From Deltaproteobacteria bacterium (GTDB taxonomy: Bacteria > Desulfobacterota > Dissulfuribacteria > Dissulfuribacterales > UBA3076), in NCBI GenBank assembly GCA_027004315.1, contig JALTHV010000242.1, positions 1-8,035 on the forward strand: a stretch of 8,035 nt of DNA, written 5' to 3'. This document shows positions 1 to 5,934 of the stretch, piece by piece; position 1 is the first letter of the stretch; every line of letters starts with the position of its first letter. A program made the position numbers and the translations under genes. The notes below the pieces were generated by a model. The model worked only from the letters and a program-made list of their open reading frames with translations, searched no databases and was not told where the DNA came from.

Positions 1-544
1 AACTAGCAGCGGTCTTTCCTGCCTTACGGATTATCTGCTCATCTATATACCGGATCCCCTTACCCTTATAGGGTTCTGGCGGTCTAAGAGATCTGATTTT
101 TGATGCGATAAGCCCCAGGAGCTCCTTATCACATCCTTCCAGAATTATCCGAATCTCTCTCTGTCGCTCCACCTTGGCCTTTATGCCATCAGGCAGGGGA
201 AAATCTATCGGGTGAGAATAGCCTAACTGGAAGACCAAATGGTTGTCCTTCTCATCAACTTTATAGCCAACTCCTATCACCAAAAGTTGACGCGAAAAAC
301 CTTTGGTCACACCTGTTATCATGTTATCTATAAGGGTCCGAGTCAATCCATGTATTGAGTTGCCCCGTCTTGTATCATTGGCCTTTTTGACCACCAGATT
401 ATCGCCATCTCTTTCGACACTCGTCAGGGGATGTATTTCCCGACTCAATGTACCCTTGGGGCCTTGAATAGTTATAACACGCCCATCTATGGTCACCTTG
501 GTCTCCGGAGGTACAACTATAGCCCTATTACCAATTCGAGACAT
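1..544 (-). CDS. rplF: 50S ribosomal protein L6, 3' end cut by window edge
   Basis: L6 is a 50S protein bound to 23S rRNA near the sarcin-ricin loop, close to the factor-binding site. Reading the minus strand from the ATG at 544 gives an open frame of 181 codons with no stop before position 1. The protein opens MSRIGNRAIVVPPE and has the repeat-1 stretch IQGPKGTLSREIHP. Near the end it carries the family signature RSLRPPEPYKGKGIRY, followed by a basic tail ending KAGKTAAS. Bacterial L6 is usually about 177-180 residues, so only a few codons can be missing. An AGGAG lies 8 nt before the ATG. A 66-nt gap separates it from rpsH; that gap holds only a weak 4-bp GGCG/CGCC hairpin (594-608). It is the last visible gene of the spc-type order. 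Confidence 0.97.
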   Translation of the reverse strand, partial: MSRIGNRAIVVPPETKVTIDGRVITIQGPKGTLSREIHPLTSVERDGDNLVVKKANDTRRGNSIHGLTRTLIDNMITGVTKGFSRQLLVIGVGYKVDEKDNHLVFQLGYSHPIDFPLPDGIKAKVERQREIRIILEGCDKELLGLIASKIRSLRPPEPYKGKGIRYIDEQIIRKAGKTAAS

Positions 545-610
545 GAAATAATCTCCTGATCTGTCCTATAATACTTTCTTTCACAGGCCCTATGGCGTTT
601 CCCCCGCCTT

Positions 611-1006
611 CTACCAAATAGCACAGACTACCTCTCCACCTATGCCATCCCGCCTGGCCTGAGCGTCTGTCACAACACCCTTTGATGTAGAAATTACTGC
701 CGTGCCGAGCCCACCTCGTATCTCCGGGACTTCATTCTTTCCACAGTATACACGACGTCCAGGCCTGCTTATACGCCTTAACCCGATGATAACAGGCTGC
801 TTATCGGAATATCTGAGAAATATCCGAAGAATCCCTTGCCGTCTGTCCTTGATAATACGGAAATTGCTTATATAGCCCTCTTTCTTAAAAAGTTTTGCAA
901 GATCTACTTTTAAATTCGAAGAAGGAATATCTAACCGTTCATGCCCCGCCTTGCTGGCATTCCGGATAGAAGTAAGCATGTCCGCTATAGGATCAGTCAT
1001 TGACAT
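611..1006 (-). CDS. rpsH: 30S ribosomal protein S8
   Basis: S8 is a primary 16S rRNA-binding protein needed for assembly of the 30S platform. In E. coli it also represses translation of the spc operon. The 131-residue product begins MSMTDPIADMLTSIRNA, the canonical S8 N-terminus. It ends with the conserved C-terminal block around residues 105-131 (ISTSKGVVTDAQARRDG, then a GGEVVCAIW tail). The length matches the family. The ATG is preceded by GGGGAGAG with a 7-nt spacer, and a second in-frame ATG at codon 3 is a possible alternative. It follows rpsN after 33 nt. I could not identify an S8-binding site elsewhere in the window, so autoregulation is not shown here. Confidence 0.98.
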   Translation of the reverse strand: MSMTDPIADMLTSIRNASKAGHERLDIPSSNLKVDLAKLFKKEGYISNFRIIKDRRQGILRIFLRYSDKQPVIIGLRRISRPGRRVYCGKNEVPEIRGGLGTAVISTSKGVVTDAQARRDGIGGEVVCAIW

Positions 1007-1039
1007 ATCTAAACTCTCCCCAAAATATAGAGCCTAAGG

Positions 1040-1225
1040 CTACCAACTGGCTTTAGTCACTCCAGGAATTATCCCTTGAGAGGCCATCTTCCTGAAGCAT
1101 ATTCTACACAGACCAAATTTTCTGATAAAGCCACGTGAGCGCCCACAGACTAGACACCTATTGTACTTCCGGACACCAAACTTGGGTTTCCTCTGTGCCT
1201 TATTTATCAACGCCTTTTTCGCCAA
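1040..1225 (-). CDS. rpsN: 30S ribosomal protein S14, zinc-binding short form (TTG start)
   Basis: S14 binds the 3' major domain of 16S rRNA in the 30S head. This is the short zinc-ribbon (type Z) form: 61 residues with Cys24-x2-Cys27 and Cys40-x2-Cys43 as the expected zinc ligands. The C-terminus is [11 protein letters not shown], close to the usual GxIPGVxKSSW. The zinc-independent form is about 100 residues and lacks these cysteines. The start is TTG, not ATG. It is fixed by the family N-terminus (MAKKALI) and by a strong AGGAGG at 1231-1236 with a 5-nt spacer. It sits 19 nt after rplE and 33 nt before rpsH, the normal spc order. Confidence 0.97.
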   Translation of the reverse strand: MAKKALINKAQRKPKFGVRKYNRCLVCGRSRGFIRKFGLCRICFRKMASQGIIPGVTKASW

Positions 1226-1230
1226 AAGTC

Positions 1231-1236
1231 CCTCCT
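1231..1236 (-). promoter_or_regulatory. Ribosome binding site deciding the rpsN TTG start
   Basis: Reads AGGAGG in the mRNA sense, within GAGGAGGG, 5 nt before TTG at 1223-1225. It supports the non-ATG start that yields the family-typical N-terminus. Confidence 0.85.
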
Positions 1237-1244
1237 CAATATAC

Positions 1245-1784
1245 CTATTTACGAAACGGCATACCTAAGGTATCCAATAGGTAGCGAGCCTCTTCGTCCG
1301 TCTTGGCAGTAGTAACTATGGTAATATTCATTCCCTTAATCTTATCTATTTTATCATAGTCAATTTCTGGGAAGATGATCTGCTCCTTGATACCTAAGGT
1401 ATAATTACCCCTTCCATCAAAGGCCTTTGGCGACACCCCCCTAAAGTCCCTGATCCGGGGGATCGCGATATTGATCATCTTTGTGAGAAAATCGTACATC
1501 CGCTGTCTTCTGAGTGTCACACAGCAGCCTATAGGCATCCCCTTCCTGACCTTAAAGGCAGCAATCGACTTCTTTGCCCTTGTGATGATCGGTTTTTGCC
1601 CAGATATAGAAGCCAACTCTTTGGAGGCAGAATCCAAAATTTTAGGATTCTCAATACCCTCACCAAGACCCATATTCAAGACAACCTTTGCGATTCTAGG
1701 CACCTGAAAAGGATTTTTATACCCAAAACGCTCCATTAACTTCGAAACGCTTACCTCTCTATATCTCTGTTCTAAGAGGACCAT
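1245..1784 (-). CDS. rplE: 50S ribosomal protein L5
   Basis: L5 binds 5S rRNA, helps dock it into the central protuberance, and forms part of bridge B1b to the 30S head. I chose the ATG at 1784, giving 179 residues, the usual bacterial length. The frame stays open 28 codons further upstream to 1868, but that extension lies over the rplX 3' end and does not look like L5. The chosen ATG has GGAGGT with a 9-nt spacer. Recognisable blocks are the N-terminal [27 protein letters not shown], the central [37 protein letters not shown], and the C-terminal [17 protein letters not shown]. It starts 22 nt after rplX and ends 19 nt before rpsN. Confidence 0.98.
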   Translation of the reverse strand: MVLLEQRYREVSVSKLMERFGYKNPFQVPRIAKVVLNMGLGEGIENPKILDSASKELASISGQKPIITRAKKSIAAFKVRKGMPIGCCVTLRRQRMYDFLTKMINIAIPRIRDFRGVSPKAFDGRGNYTLGIKEQIIFPEIDYDKIDKIKGMNITIVTTAKTDEEARYLLDTLGMPFRK

Positions 1785-1793
1785 GCCTAGAAT

Positions 1794-1799
1794 ACCTCC
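1794..1799 (-). promoter_or_regulatory. Ribosome binding site deciding the rplE start
   Basis: GGAGGT in the mRNA sense, within GGTGGAGGT, 9 nt before the ATG at 1782-1784. It argues for the 179-residue L5 rather than the 207-residue extended reading that would overlap rplX. Confidence 0.85.
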
Positions 1800-1806
1800 A
1801 CCAGAC

Positions 1807-2142
1807 CTACTTCTTTTCAGTCGGGATAACCTCTCCGCATTTTTTACAGATGCGGACTTTACTGCCATTTTCCAAGACCTTCTTGTATATCCGTACCGTC
1901 TCTGTACACTTAGGACAAATCAACAACAAATTAGACAAGTGAATGGATGCCTCTTTCTCCAAAATTCCACCGGCTGTACCAGGACCTGGACGAGTATGAC
2001 GTTTTACCATCTGAGCACCCTCAACTAGTGCCCTTCCCTTTTTAGGCAGAATAGAGAGGATCTTGCCGACCTTTCCTCTGTCTCGGCCAGCCATGATCAT
2101 CACCCGGTCATTCTTTCTTAGATATGTCTTTGTCTCTTTCAT
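1807..2142 (-). CDS. rplX: 50S ribosomal protein L24 with zinc ribbon
   Basis: L24 is an assembly-initiator protein that binds the 5' domain of 23S rRNA near the exit-tunnel opening. The 111-residue product contains the KOW-type segment near the N-terminus ([19 protein letters not shown], residues 11-29). It then has the conserved VKRHTRP (46-52) and the [14 protein letters not shown] stretch (58-71). The C-terminal part carries two pairs, Cys76-x2-Cys79 and Cys99-x2-Cys102. This is the zinc-ribbon arrangement found in many bacterial L24 proteins and absent from the E. coli form. The ATG follows a GGAG with a 9-nt spacer. It lies 18 nt after rplN and 22 nt before rplE. Confidence 0.98.
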   Translation of the reverse strand: MKETKTYLRKNDRVMIMAGRDRGKVGKILSILPKKGRALVEGAQMVKRHTRPGPGTAGGILEKEASIHLSNLLLICPKCTETVRIYKKVLENGSKVRICKKCGEVIPTEKK

Positions 2143-2160
2143 CGGCCAGGTCTCCTTAGA

Positions 2161-2529
2161 CTAAAGCACCTCAGGCGCTAACGATATTATCTTCATAAAA
2201 CGCTTTGCCCTGAGTTCTCTAGCTACAGGCCCAAAAATACGAGTACCCACTGGCTCTCTATTTTGATCTATCAAAACAGCCGCGTTTTCATCAAACCTTA
2301 TCCAAGAGCCATCAACCCGGGATATCTCCTTCTTGGTCCGCACTATAACGGCCTTAGCCACATCCCCTTTTCTGACTTTGGAATTTGGGACAGCCTCTTT
2401 GACAGAGACAACTATAACATCCCCTATAGTTGCAAAACGCCTGCGAGTCCCGCCCAAAACGCAGATACAACAGACGCGCCTAGCACCCGAATTGTCGGCG
2501 ACATTTAGCAATGTCTCTTGCTGGATCAT
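2161..2529 (-). CDS. rplN: 50S ribosomal protein L14
   Basis: L14 binds 23S rRNA at the subunit interface and forms bridge B8 with 16S rRNA; it is also the docking site for the silencing factor RsfS. The 122-residue length is standard. The family signature is plain: [19 protein letters not shown] at the N-terminus, [20 protein letters not shown] next, and [13 protein letters not shown] (about residues 96-108) near the end. An AAGGA lies 6 nt before the ATG. It follows rpsQ by 17 nt and precedes rplX by 18 nt. Nothing is unusual in the protein. Confidence 0.99.
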   Translation of the reverse strand: MIQQETLLNVADNSGARRVCCICVLGGTRRRFATIGDVIVVSVKEAVPNSKVRKGDVAKAVIVRTKKEISRVDGSWIRFDENAAVLIDQNREPVGTRIFGPVARELRAKRFMKIISLAPEVL

Positions 2530-2546
2530 ATCAGATCCTTCCTTTC

Positions 2547-2816
2547 CTAGAGAGCTCTTTCAAGGATCTCTTTAACAAGCCAACGTTTGTGTCTACTCAA
2601 AGGACGGCTCTCTTCTATTAATATCTTATCACCCACCCTACAGCTATTCTCCAAATCATGAGCCATATACCTTTTACACCGACGTATAAATTTCCCATAG
2701 ATTGGATGCTGGACCCGCCGGACAACCGTTACAACCACTGTCTTGTCCATCTTGTCGCTGGCTACAGTGCCTATAAGAGTCCTACAAAGCTTTTTATTTG
2801 CCTTTATGTTTTCCAT
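2547..2816 (-). CDS. rpsQ: 30S ribosomal protein S17
   Basis: S17 is an OB-fold protein that binds the 5' domain of 16S rRNA early in 30S assembly. The 89-residue product has the typical [19 protein letters not shown] (residues 16-34), [10 protein letters not shown], and the C-terminal [15 protein letters not shown]. The first ten residues ([10 protein letters not shown]) are a short, poorly conserved lead-in. The ATG overlaps the rpmC stop by one base in a TAATG arrangement. That points to translational coupling, and a GAGG inside the end of rpmC may serve as its ribosome-binding site. It ends 17 nt before rplN. Confidence 0.98.
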   Translation of the reverse strand: MENIKANKKLCRTLIGTVASDKMDKTVVVTVVRRVQHPIYGKFIRRCKRYMAHDLENSCRVGDKILIEESRPLSRHKRWLVKEILERAL

Positions 2817-3022
2817 TACTGGACCTCAGAGCCGATAGTTTTTTCTCTCAACACGGTCTCGACCCTGGCTATCGACCGCCTCACAGTGCGAATCCGCATC
2901 ACATTCTCCAACTGGTGAGTGGCCTGTTGAAACCGCAGATTAAAAAGCTCCTGACGAAAATCCTTATCTTTCTGCCGAATCTCTTCCAGCCCCAGTTCTC
3001 TCAGTTTATCAGCAAGACTCAC
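2816..3022 (-). CDS. rpmC: 50S ribosomal protein L29 (GTG start)
   Basis: L29 is a small helical protein at the peptide-exit region of the 50S, beside L23. It forms part of the docking surface for trigger factor and SRP. The 68-residue product is almost all helix and contains the signature [18 protein letters not shown] (about residues 23-40), followed by a second basic helix ending in VLREK. It starts with GTG in a four-base GTGA overlap with the rplP stop, and GGAG lies 9 nt upstream. Its own stop overlaps the rpsQ start (TAATG). The double overlap suggests rplP, rpmC and rpsQ are translationally coupled. Confidence 0.97.
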   Translation of the reverse strand: MSLADKLRELGLEEIRQKDKDFRQELFNLRFQQATHQLENVMRIRTVRRSIARVETVLREKTIGSEVQ

Positions 3023-3435
3023 GGCATTTCACTCCTAGTAACGATCTTAGTAGAAATGGGCAATTTATGTTGCGCAAGCCTCAGGGCCTCCCTGGCAGAG
3101 ACCTCATCTATGCCCTCCATCTCATAAAGCATTCTACCAGGCTTGACTGGTGCCACCCACAGATCCACTGAACCCTTGCCCTTACCCATTCGTGTCTCAG
3201 CAGGTTTAGAGGATACCGGCTTATCCGGGAAAATCCGAATCCATATCTTGCCGCGACGCTTCACGTGTCTTGTAATGGCTATACGAGCAGCCTCTATCTG
3301 TTGTGCCGAGATCCTGCCACGACTGACTGCCTTAAGGCCAAAATCACCAAAGGCCAAGCTATTCCCACGCTGCGCCATTCCTCTTATACGGCCCTTCTGT
3401 TGTTTACGATATTTAAGTTTTTTTGGACTAAGCAT
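3019..3435 (-). CDS. rplP: 50S ribosomal protein L16
   Basis: L16 organises the A-site tRNA region of the 50S and contacts the elbow of A-site tRNA. The 138-residue product shows the usual N-terminus ([16 protein letters not shown]), then [39 protein letters not shown] and [17 protein letters not shown]. Arg82 in the [10 protein letters not shown] loop corresponds to the arginine hydroxylated in E. coli L16; whether it is modified here cannot be seen. The ATG is the only plausible start, because an in-frame TAG lies four codons upstream. The sequence just before it (GATAGAGCAAGTCT) has no good Shine-Dalgarno match, unlike most neighbours. A 130-nt gap separates it from rpsC. It overlaps rpmC by four bases. 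Confidence 0.98.
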   Translation of the reverse strand: MLSPKKLKYRKQQKGRIRGMAQRGNSLAFGDFGLKAVSRGRISAQQIEAARIAITRHVKRRGKIWIRIFPDKPVSSKPAETRMGKGKGSVDLWVAPVKPGRMLYEMEGIDEVSAREALRLAQHKLPISTKIVTRSEMP

Positions 3436-3565
3436 AGACTTGCTCTATCAGTATCCATTCATATAAATTTCATAGAAAGTAGCCCTTTGCACCCCCTGAG
3501 TATGGAGTTAGCTCAAGACTGAAAACAAAATGTCCGTTGCCTCATAGCTTTAAGCTTTGAGCTAT
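3436..3565 (-). promoter_or_regulatory. 130-nt rpsC-rplP spacer with inverted repeats, candidate leader for rplP
   Basis: This spacer is much longer than its neighbours. Two competing pairings are visible in it. The first is an 8-bp perfect inverted repeat, TTGAGCTA at 3557-3564 with TAGCTCAA at 3509-3516, with a 40-nt loop. The second is a local 6-bp hairpin using ATAGCT (3544-3549) and AGCTAT (3560-3565). Both use the same strand near the rpsC stop, so they exclude each other. No T-run follows either one, so neither looks like an intrinsic terminator. The rplP start has a weak ribosome-binding site. A regulatory role is inferred only. Confidence 0.35.
3543..3563 (-). repeat. Three tandem AGCT-led heptamers
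   Basis: In the minus sense three contiguous 7-mers occur: AGCTCAA, AGCTTAA and AGCTATG. A further AGCTCAA is present in the opposite orientation at 3510-3516, which accounts for most of the 8-bp inverted repeat in this gap. The same unit family appears at 7863-7876. Confidence 0.6.
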
Positions 3566-4225
3566 CTATATCCCCATTGCTGTAATTTCAGACTCTTTTT
3601 TGGGTAAAACTTCTCCCTTAAAGACCCATACCTTGACACCAATCAAGCCATAGGTAGTCTTTGCCTCAGCTAGGCCATAATCGATATCAGCCCGCAGAGT
3701 ATGCAGTGGGACTCTGCCATCGAGATACCACTCTGTACGACACATCTCAGCGCCACCCAAGCGACCGGCACTCGCAATTCTTATACCCTGTGCACCAAAC
3801 TTTCGTGCCATATTGATGGCCCTTTTCATGGCTCTCCTGAAAGATATACGACGTACAAGCTGGTTAGCAATGTTCTCAGCCACTAACTGCGCATCTAACT
3901 CTGGCCTCCGAACCTCGGTAATATCAACCAGTACCCGCCGTTTGATCAATTTTTCCAAAGATCGCTTCAGGGCCTCAATCTCTACACCTTTTTTGCCTAT
4001 AACTATCCCAGGACGTGCGGTATAGATACAGATACGAAGCTTCTGTGCAGCTCTTTCTATCTCAATCTTAGATATTCCTGCACGGTAAACCCGATCCTTA
4101 ATAAATTTCCTGACTTTGTAATCCTCAAGAATAAATGCGGGATATTCCTTCTCAGCAAACCAGCGTGACTCCCATGTACGCGTTATTTGTAGTCTGAGCC
4201 CGACCGGATTTACTTTTTGTCCCAA
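3566..4225 (-). CDS. rpsC: 30S ribosomal protein S3 (TTG start)
   Basis: S3 sits at the mRNA entry site of the 30S head and contributes to mRNA unwinding. The 219-residue product has the canonical N-terminus [24 protein letters not shown] type-II KH domain follows with its GxxG loop at Gly77-Lys-Lys-Gly80 in [10 protein letters not shown]. The C-terminal domain includes [22 protein letters not shown] and the [14 protein letters not shown] block. Arg130, Arg131 and Lys134 match the basic residues tied to helicase activity in E. coli. The start codon is TTG, supported by the N-terminal match and by AGGAGGG just upstream. It follows rplV by 27 nt. The C-terminal tail is short, as is common outside enterobacteria. 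Confidence 0.98.
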   Translation of the reverse strand: MGQKVNPVGLRLQITRTWESRWFAEKEYPAFILEDYKVRKFIKDRVYRAGISKIEIERAAQKLRICIYTARPGIVIGKKGVEIEALKRSLEKLIKRRVLVDITEVRRPELDAQLVAENIANQLVRRISFRRAMKRAINMARKFGAQGIRIASAGRLGGAEMCRTEWYLDGRVPLHTLRADIDYGLAEAKTTYGLIGVKVWVFKGEVLPKKESEITAMGI

Positions 4226-4229
4226 AATA

Positions 4230-4236
4230 CCCTCCT
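4230..4236 (-). promoter_or_regulatory. Ribosome binding site deciding the rpsC TTG start
   Basis: AGGAGGG in the mRNA sense, ending 4 nt before the TTG at 4223-4225 (5 nt if counted from AGGAGG). No in-frame ATG fits the MGQKVNP terminus. Confidence 0.85.
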
Positions 4237-4252
4237 GATCTTTCTACCCATA

Positions 4253-4585
4253 CTATCCCTCATCCAGCACTATCGTTATATGTGAAAAATAATGCCGTAT
4301 CCTATATGCTCTACCCATGGCCCTGGGATGAATTCTCTTTAGCTGAGGGCCTTGATCCACTGTTATTTTCTTTATGTAGAGAATATCTACATCGATATTC
4401 GAGTTCTGATCTGCATTGGCCAAAACAGATTCAAGAACTTTCTTTATCATCCTGGCCGCCTTCTTTGGCATAATATTCAAGGTCTGCAGAGCCTCTCCCA
4501 CAGGTTTACCCCGCAGAGCATCAGCCACAATCCGGGCCTTTGACGGAGAAATCCTCAGATATTTGGCCACCGCCCTAGTTTCCAT
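4253..4585 (-). CDS. rplV: 50S ribosomal protein L22
   Basis: L22 contacts all domains of 23S rRNA and lines the narrow part of the peptide exit tunnel with a long beta-hairpin. The 110-residue length is normal. The product has the N-terminal AVAKYLRISPSKARIVADALRGKPVGEAL (residues 6-33), KKAARMIKKVLESVLANA (41-58), and the hairpin and adjacent strand DQGPQLKRIHPRAMGRAYRI (78-97). The HITIVLDE terminus is standard. The ATG follows AAGGGGG, which overlaps the rpsS stop; the gap to rpsS is 15 nt. No deletion is visible in the hairpin region where macrolide-resistance changes are known in other bacteria. Confidence 0.98.
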   Translation of the reverse strand: METRAVAKYLRISPSKARIVADALRGKPVGEALQTLNIMPKKAARMIKKVLESVLANADQNSNIDVDILYIKKITVDQGPQLKRIHPRAMGRAYRIRHYFSHITIVLDEG

Positions 4586-4600
4586 CAGTGCAACGCCCCC

Positions 4601-4888
4601 TTACGCCTTCTTGCGAACCTTGGTTTTTTTGTCAGAAGTATGCCCATAAAAGGTACGGCTAGGCGAAAATTCACCAAGTTTGTGCCCGACCATATTCTCA
4701 GTAACAAATACTGGAATAAATTTTCGACCATTATGCACCGCAAAAGTGAGCCCAACCATATCAGGCACGACCATAGAACGCCTAGACCACGTCTTGATGA
4801 CACGCCTGTCATTAGTCTCTCTGACCTTGAGCACCTTTTTCATCAGGTGATCATCCACAAAAGGGCCTTTTTTTACAGACCTTGACAA
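4601..4888 (-). CDS. rpsS: 30S ribosomal protein S19 (TTG start)
   Basis: S19 binds 16S rRNA in the 30S head and contacts the central protuberance through bridge B1a. From the TTG at 4888 the product is 95 residues, close to the usual 91-95. It opens (M)[19 protein letters not shown], as S19 does. Later blocks are [26 protein letters not shown] (about 31-56), [15 protein letters not shown] (69-83) and a basic tail. The frame is open a further 28 codons upstream to an ATG at 4972, but that segment lies inside a structured spacer and has no S19 character. GAGGAG sits 6 nt before the TTG. An unusually long 218-nt spacer separates it from rplB. Confidence 0.96.
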   Translation of the reverse strand: MSRSVKKGPFVDDHLMKKVLKVRETNDRRVIKTWSRRSMVVPDMVGLTFAVHNGRKFIPVFVTENMVGHKLGEFSPSRTFYGHTSDKKTKVRKKA

Positions 4889-4923
4889 CTTTTTCTCCTC
4901 TTCAATAATTCCATCGTAACCAT
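4873..4923 (-). CDS. Possible 16-codon mini-ORF overlapping the rpsS start
   Basis: An ATG at 4921-4923 opens a 16-codon frame ([16 protein letters not shown]) that stops at 4873-4875, a few bases inside rpsS and in a different frame. It has an AGGAGG (4931-4936) with a 7-nt spacer, a stronger initiation context than that of rpsS itself. Such a leader peptide could couple ribosomes to the rpsS TTG start. The product has no recognised family, and an ORF this short can arise by chance. Its coding status is unproven. Confidence 0.2.
   Translation of the reverse strand: MVTMELLKRRKSCQGL
4895..4900 (-). promoter_or_regulatory. Ribosome binding site deciding the rpsS TTG start
   Basis: GAGGAG in the mRNA sense, 6 nt (AAAAAG) before TTG at 4886-4888. 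It places initiation at the position expected for S19 and argues against the longer upstream reading. Confidence 0.75.
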
Positions 4924-4948
4924 TCACACCCCTCCTGTTGTAACCATT
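4916..4948 (-). repeat. Two direct copies of AATGGTTAC ahead of rpsS
   Basis: AATGGTTAC occurs at 4940-4948 and again at 4916-4924, 24 nt apart. An AGGAGGGG (4929-4936) lies between them. Either copy can pair with GTAACTGTT at 5077-5085 through nine pairs, two of them wobbles. Confidence 0.7.
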
Positions 4949-5097
4949 TACGTCCCCGGCCAGTGATAGCATTTTTCAGGGTTTCAGTGCGGATTAATAG
5001 ACAGAGGCCCTGATCTCGTGCATCAAGCGATGCCCCTGAAACTCTGAAAAGGCTACCGTTGGCCGGAGGGAATATGAACAGTTACACTCTATCTATT
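4916..5097 (-). ncRNA. Candidate structured cis-regulatory RNA in the rplB-rpsS spacer
   Basis: In the mRNA sense five blocks pair across a 48-nt apical loop. TGTAACTGTT (5077-5086) pairs with AATGGTTACA (4939-4948), and CCGGCCA (5060-5066) with TGGCCGG (4956-4962). GGTAGC (5052-5057) pairs with GCTATC (4965-4970), TTTTCAG (5044-5050) with CTGAAAA (4973-4979), and TTTCAG (5036-5041) with CTGAAA (4982-4987). Short mismatched bulges separate the four inner blocks. A longer unpaired stretch (about 7-10 nt per side) separates the outermost block. The loop contains a 5-bp hairpin GCATC-GCTT-GATGC (5020-5033). Separately, AATAGATAGAG (5087-5097) can pair over 11 bases with CTCTGTCTATT (4996-5006) in the loop. 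No T-run makes this a terminator. I recognise no named RNA family. It could instead be a mobile palindromic element, although no target-site duplication is evident. Confidence 0.6.
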
Positions 5098-5106
5098 GAG
5101 ACGATA

Positions 5107-5934
5107 CTACCTCTTTTGCCTCCGTCGTACTATAAGGGCATCACTAGGCTTCTTCTTTCTAGTTCGATATCCCTTTGCAGGCATTCCCCATGGGCTACAC
5201 GGATGCCTGCCACCAGAAGACTTCCCCTCACCACCACCCATAGGATGGTCAACGGGATTCATGGCTACTCCACGTACTCTAGGCCGTCTCCCAAGCCACC
5301 TCTTCCTGCCTGCCTTACCTAATTTGATATTCCCGTGCTCAAAATTTCCTACCTGGCCAATCGTGGCCCGGCAGGTATTGAGAAACATCCTCACTTCACC
5401 GCTGGGGAGTCGAAGCTGTACGTATTTACCTTCCTTGGCCATTACCTGGGCTGAGCTACCGGCACTTCTTACTATCTGCCCTCCCTTCCCCGGACGCATC
5501 TCTACATTGTGCACCAAGGTACCTAGAGGCATATTCTTTAACATCATAGAATTTCCAGTACGTACATCTGTTATATCTTCAGATGTAATCAACTCACCCA
5601 CCTTGATACCCAATGGGGCCAAGATATATCTCTTTTCACCATCCAGATAATGCAAGAGAGCAATCCTGGCAGACCTGTTAGGATCGTACTCGATAGCAGC
5701 CACCTTTGCCGGTATGCCAAATTTATCCCTATGAAAATCTACAGTCCTATACCTACGCTTGTGTCCGCCACCTCTATGCCTGACAGTAACCCTTCCATAA
5801 GAATTCCTGCCACCTCCTCGCGTCAGCGGTTTAAGTAATGGCTTCTCTGGCGCCTTGCCACTGATTTCTGGATCTATAAGCACAGTCATGCCACGTCTGG
5901 CCGAAGATGTCGGTCTATATTTCTTAATTGGCAT
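5107..5934 (-). CDS. rplB: 50S ribosomal protein L2
   Basis: L2 is a core 23S rRNA-binding protein needed for subunit association and close to the peptidyl-transferase centre. The 275-residue product is full length. The N-terminal OB-fold part includes the [20 protein letters not shown] stretch (35-54) and GGGHKRRYR (55-63). The SH3-like part includes [22 protein letters not shown] (159-180). The conserved [18 protein letters not shown] block (226-243) contains His230, the counterpart of the E. coli histidine tied to peptidyl transfer. The next segment reads HPCSPWG where many bacteria have HPVTPWG. The ATG overlaps the rplW stop by one base (TAATG), which suggests coupled translation. It is followed by the long structured spacer before rpsS. 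Confidence 0.99.
   Translation of the reverse strand: MPIKKYRPTSSARRGMTVLIDPEISGKAPEKPLLKPLTRGGGRNSYGRVTVRHRGGGHKRRYRTVDFHRDKFGIPAKVAAIEYDPNRSARIALLHYLDGEKRYILAPLGIKVGELITSEDITDVRTGNSMMLKNMPLGTLVHNVEMRPGKGGQIVRSAGSSAQVMAKEGKYVQLRLPSGEVRMFLNTCRATIGQVGNFEHGNIKLGKAGRKRWLGRRPRVRGVAMNPVDHPMGGGEGKSSGGRHPCSPWGMPAKGYRTRKKKPSDALIVRRRQKR

Noticed and set aside
1031..1041. AGCC-TTA-GGCT hairpin after rpsN as a terminator
   Set aside because: The stem is only 4 bp with a 3-nt loop and no proper T-run follows. rpsH begins 33 nt after rpsN in the same operon.
1785..1868. 28-codon N-terminal extension of rplE to an ATG at 1868
   Set aside because: It overlaps the conserved rplX 3' end and adds non-L5 residues. 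The ATG at 1784 has GGAGGT and gives the usual 179 residues.
3480..3535. TTGTTT and CATACT as a promoter before rplP
   Set aside because: The match to consensus is weak and AT-rich spacers give such pairs by chance, so there was not enough to annotate.
4585..4812. 75-codon minus-strand open frame overlapping rpsS
   Set aside because: It is another frame of rpsS with no family resemblance.
4889..4972. 28-codon N-terminal extension of rpsS to an ATG at 4972
   Set aside because: The ATG lies inside the paired region of the spacer with no ribosome-binding site, and the added residues do not match S19. The TTG at 4888 has GAGGAG and gives the family N-terminus.
4990..5030. TTGATG and TATTAA as an internal promoter before rpsS
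   Set aside because: The spacing is 21 nt and the match is partial. Both elements are part of the paired RNA structure.
4939..5086. Miniature transposable element or intrinsic terminator as the explanation of the rplB-rpsS hairpin
   Set aside because: No target-site duplication flanks either candidate terminal repeat and no T-run follows the hairpin. A mobile origin is kept only as an alternative.
5096..5650. 184-codon plus-strand open frame opposite rplB
   Set aside because: It is antisense to a full-length, highly conserved L2 gene, shows no recognisable family, and is rich in Pro, Ser and Leu as expected for a shadow frame.
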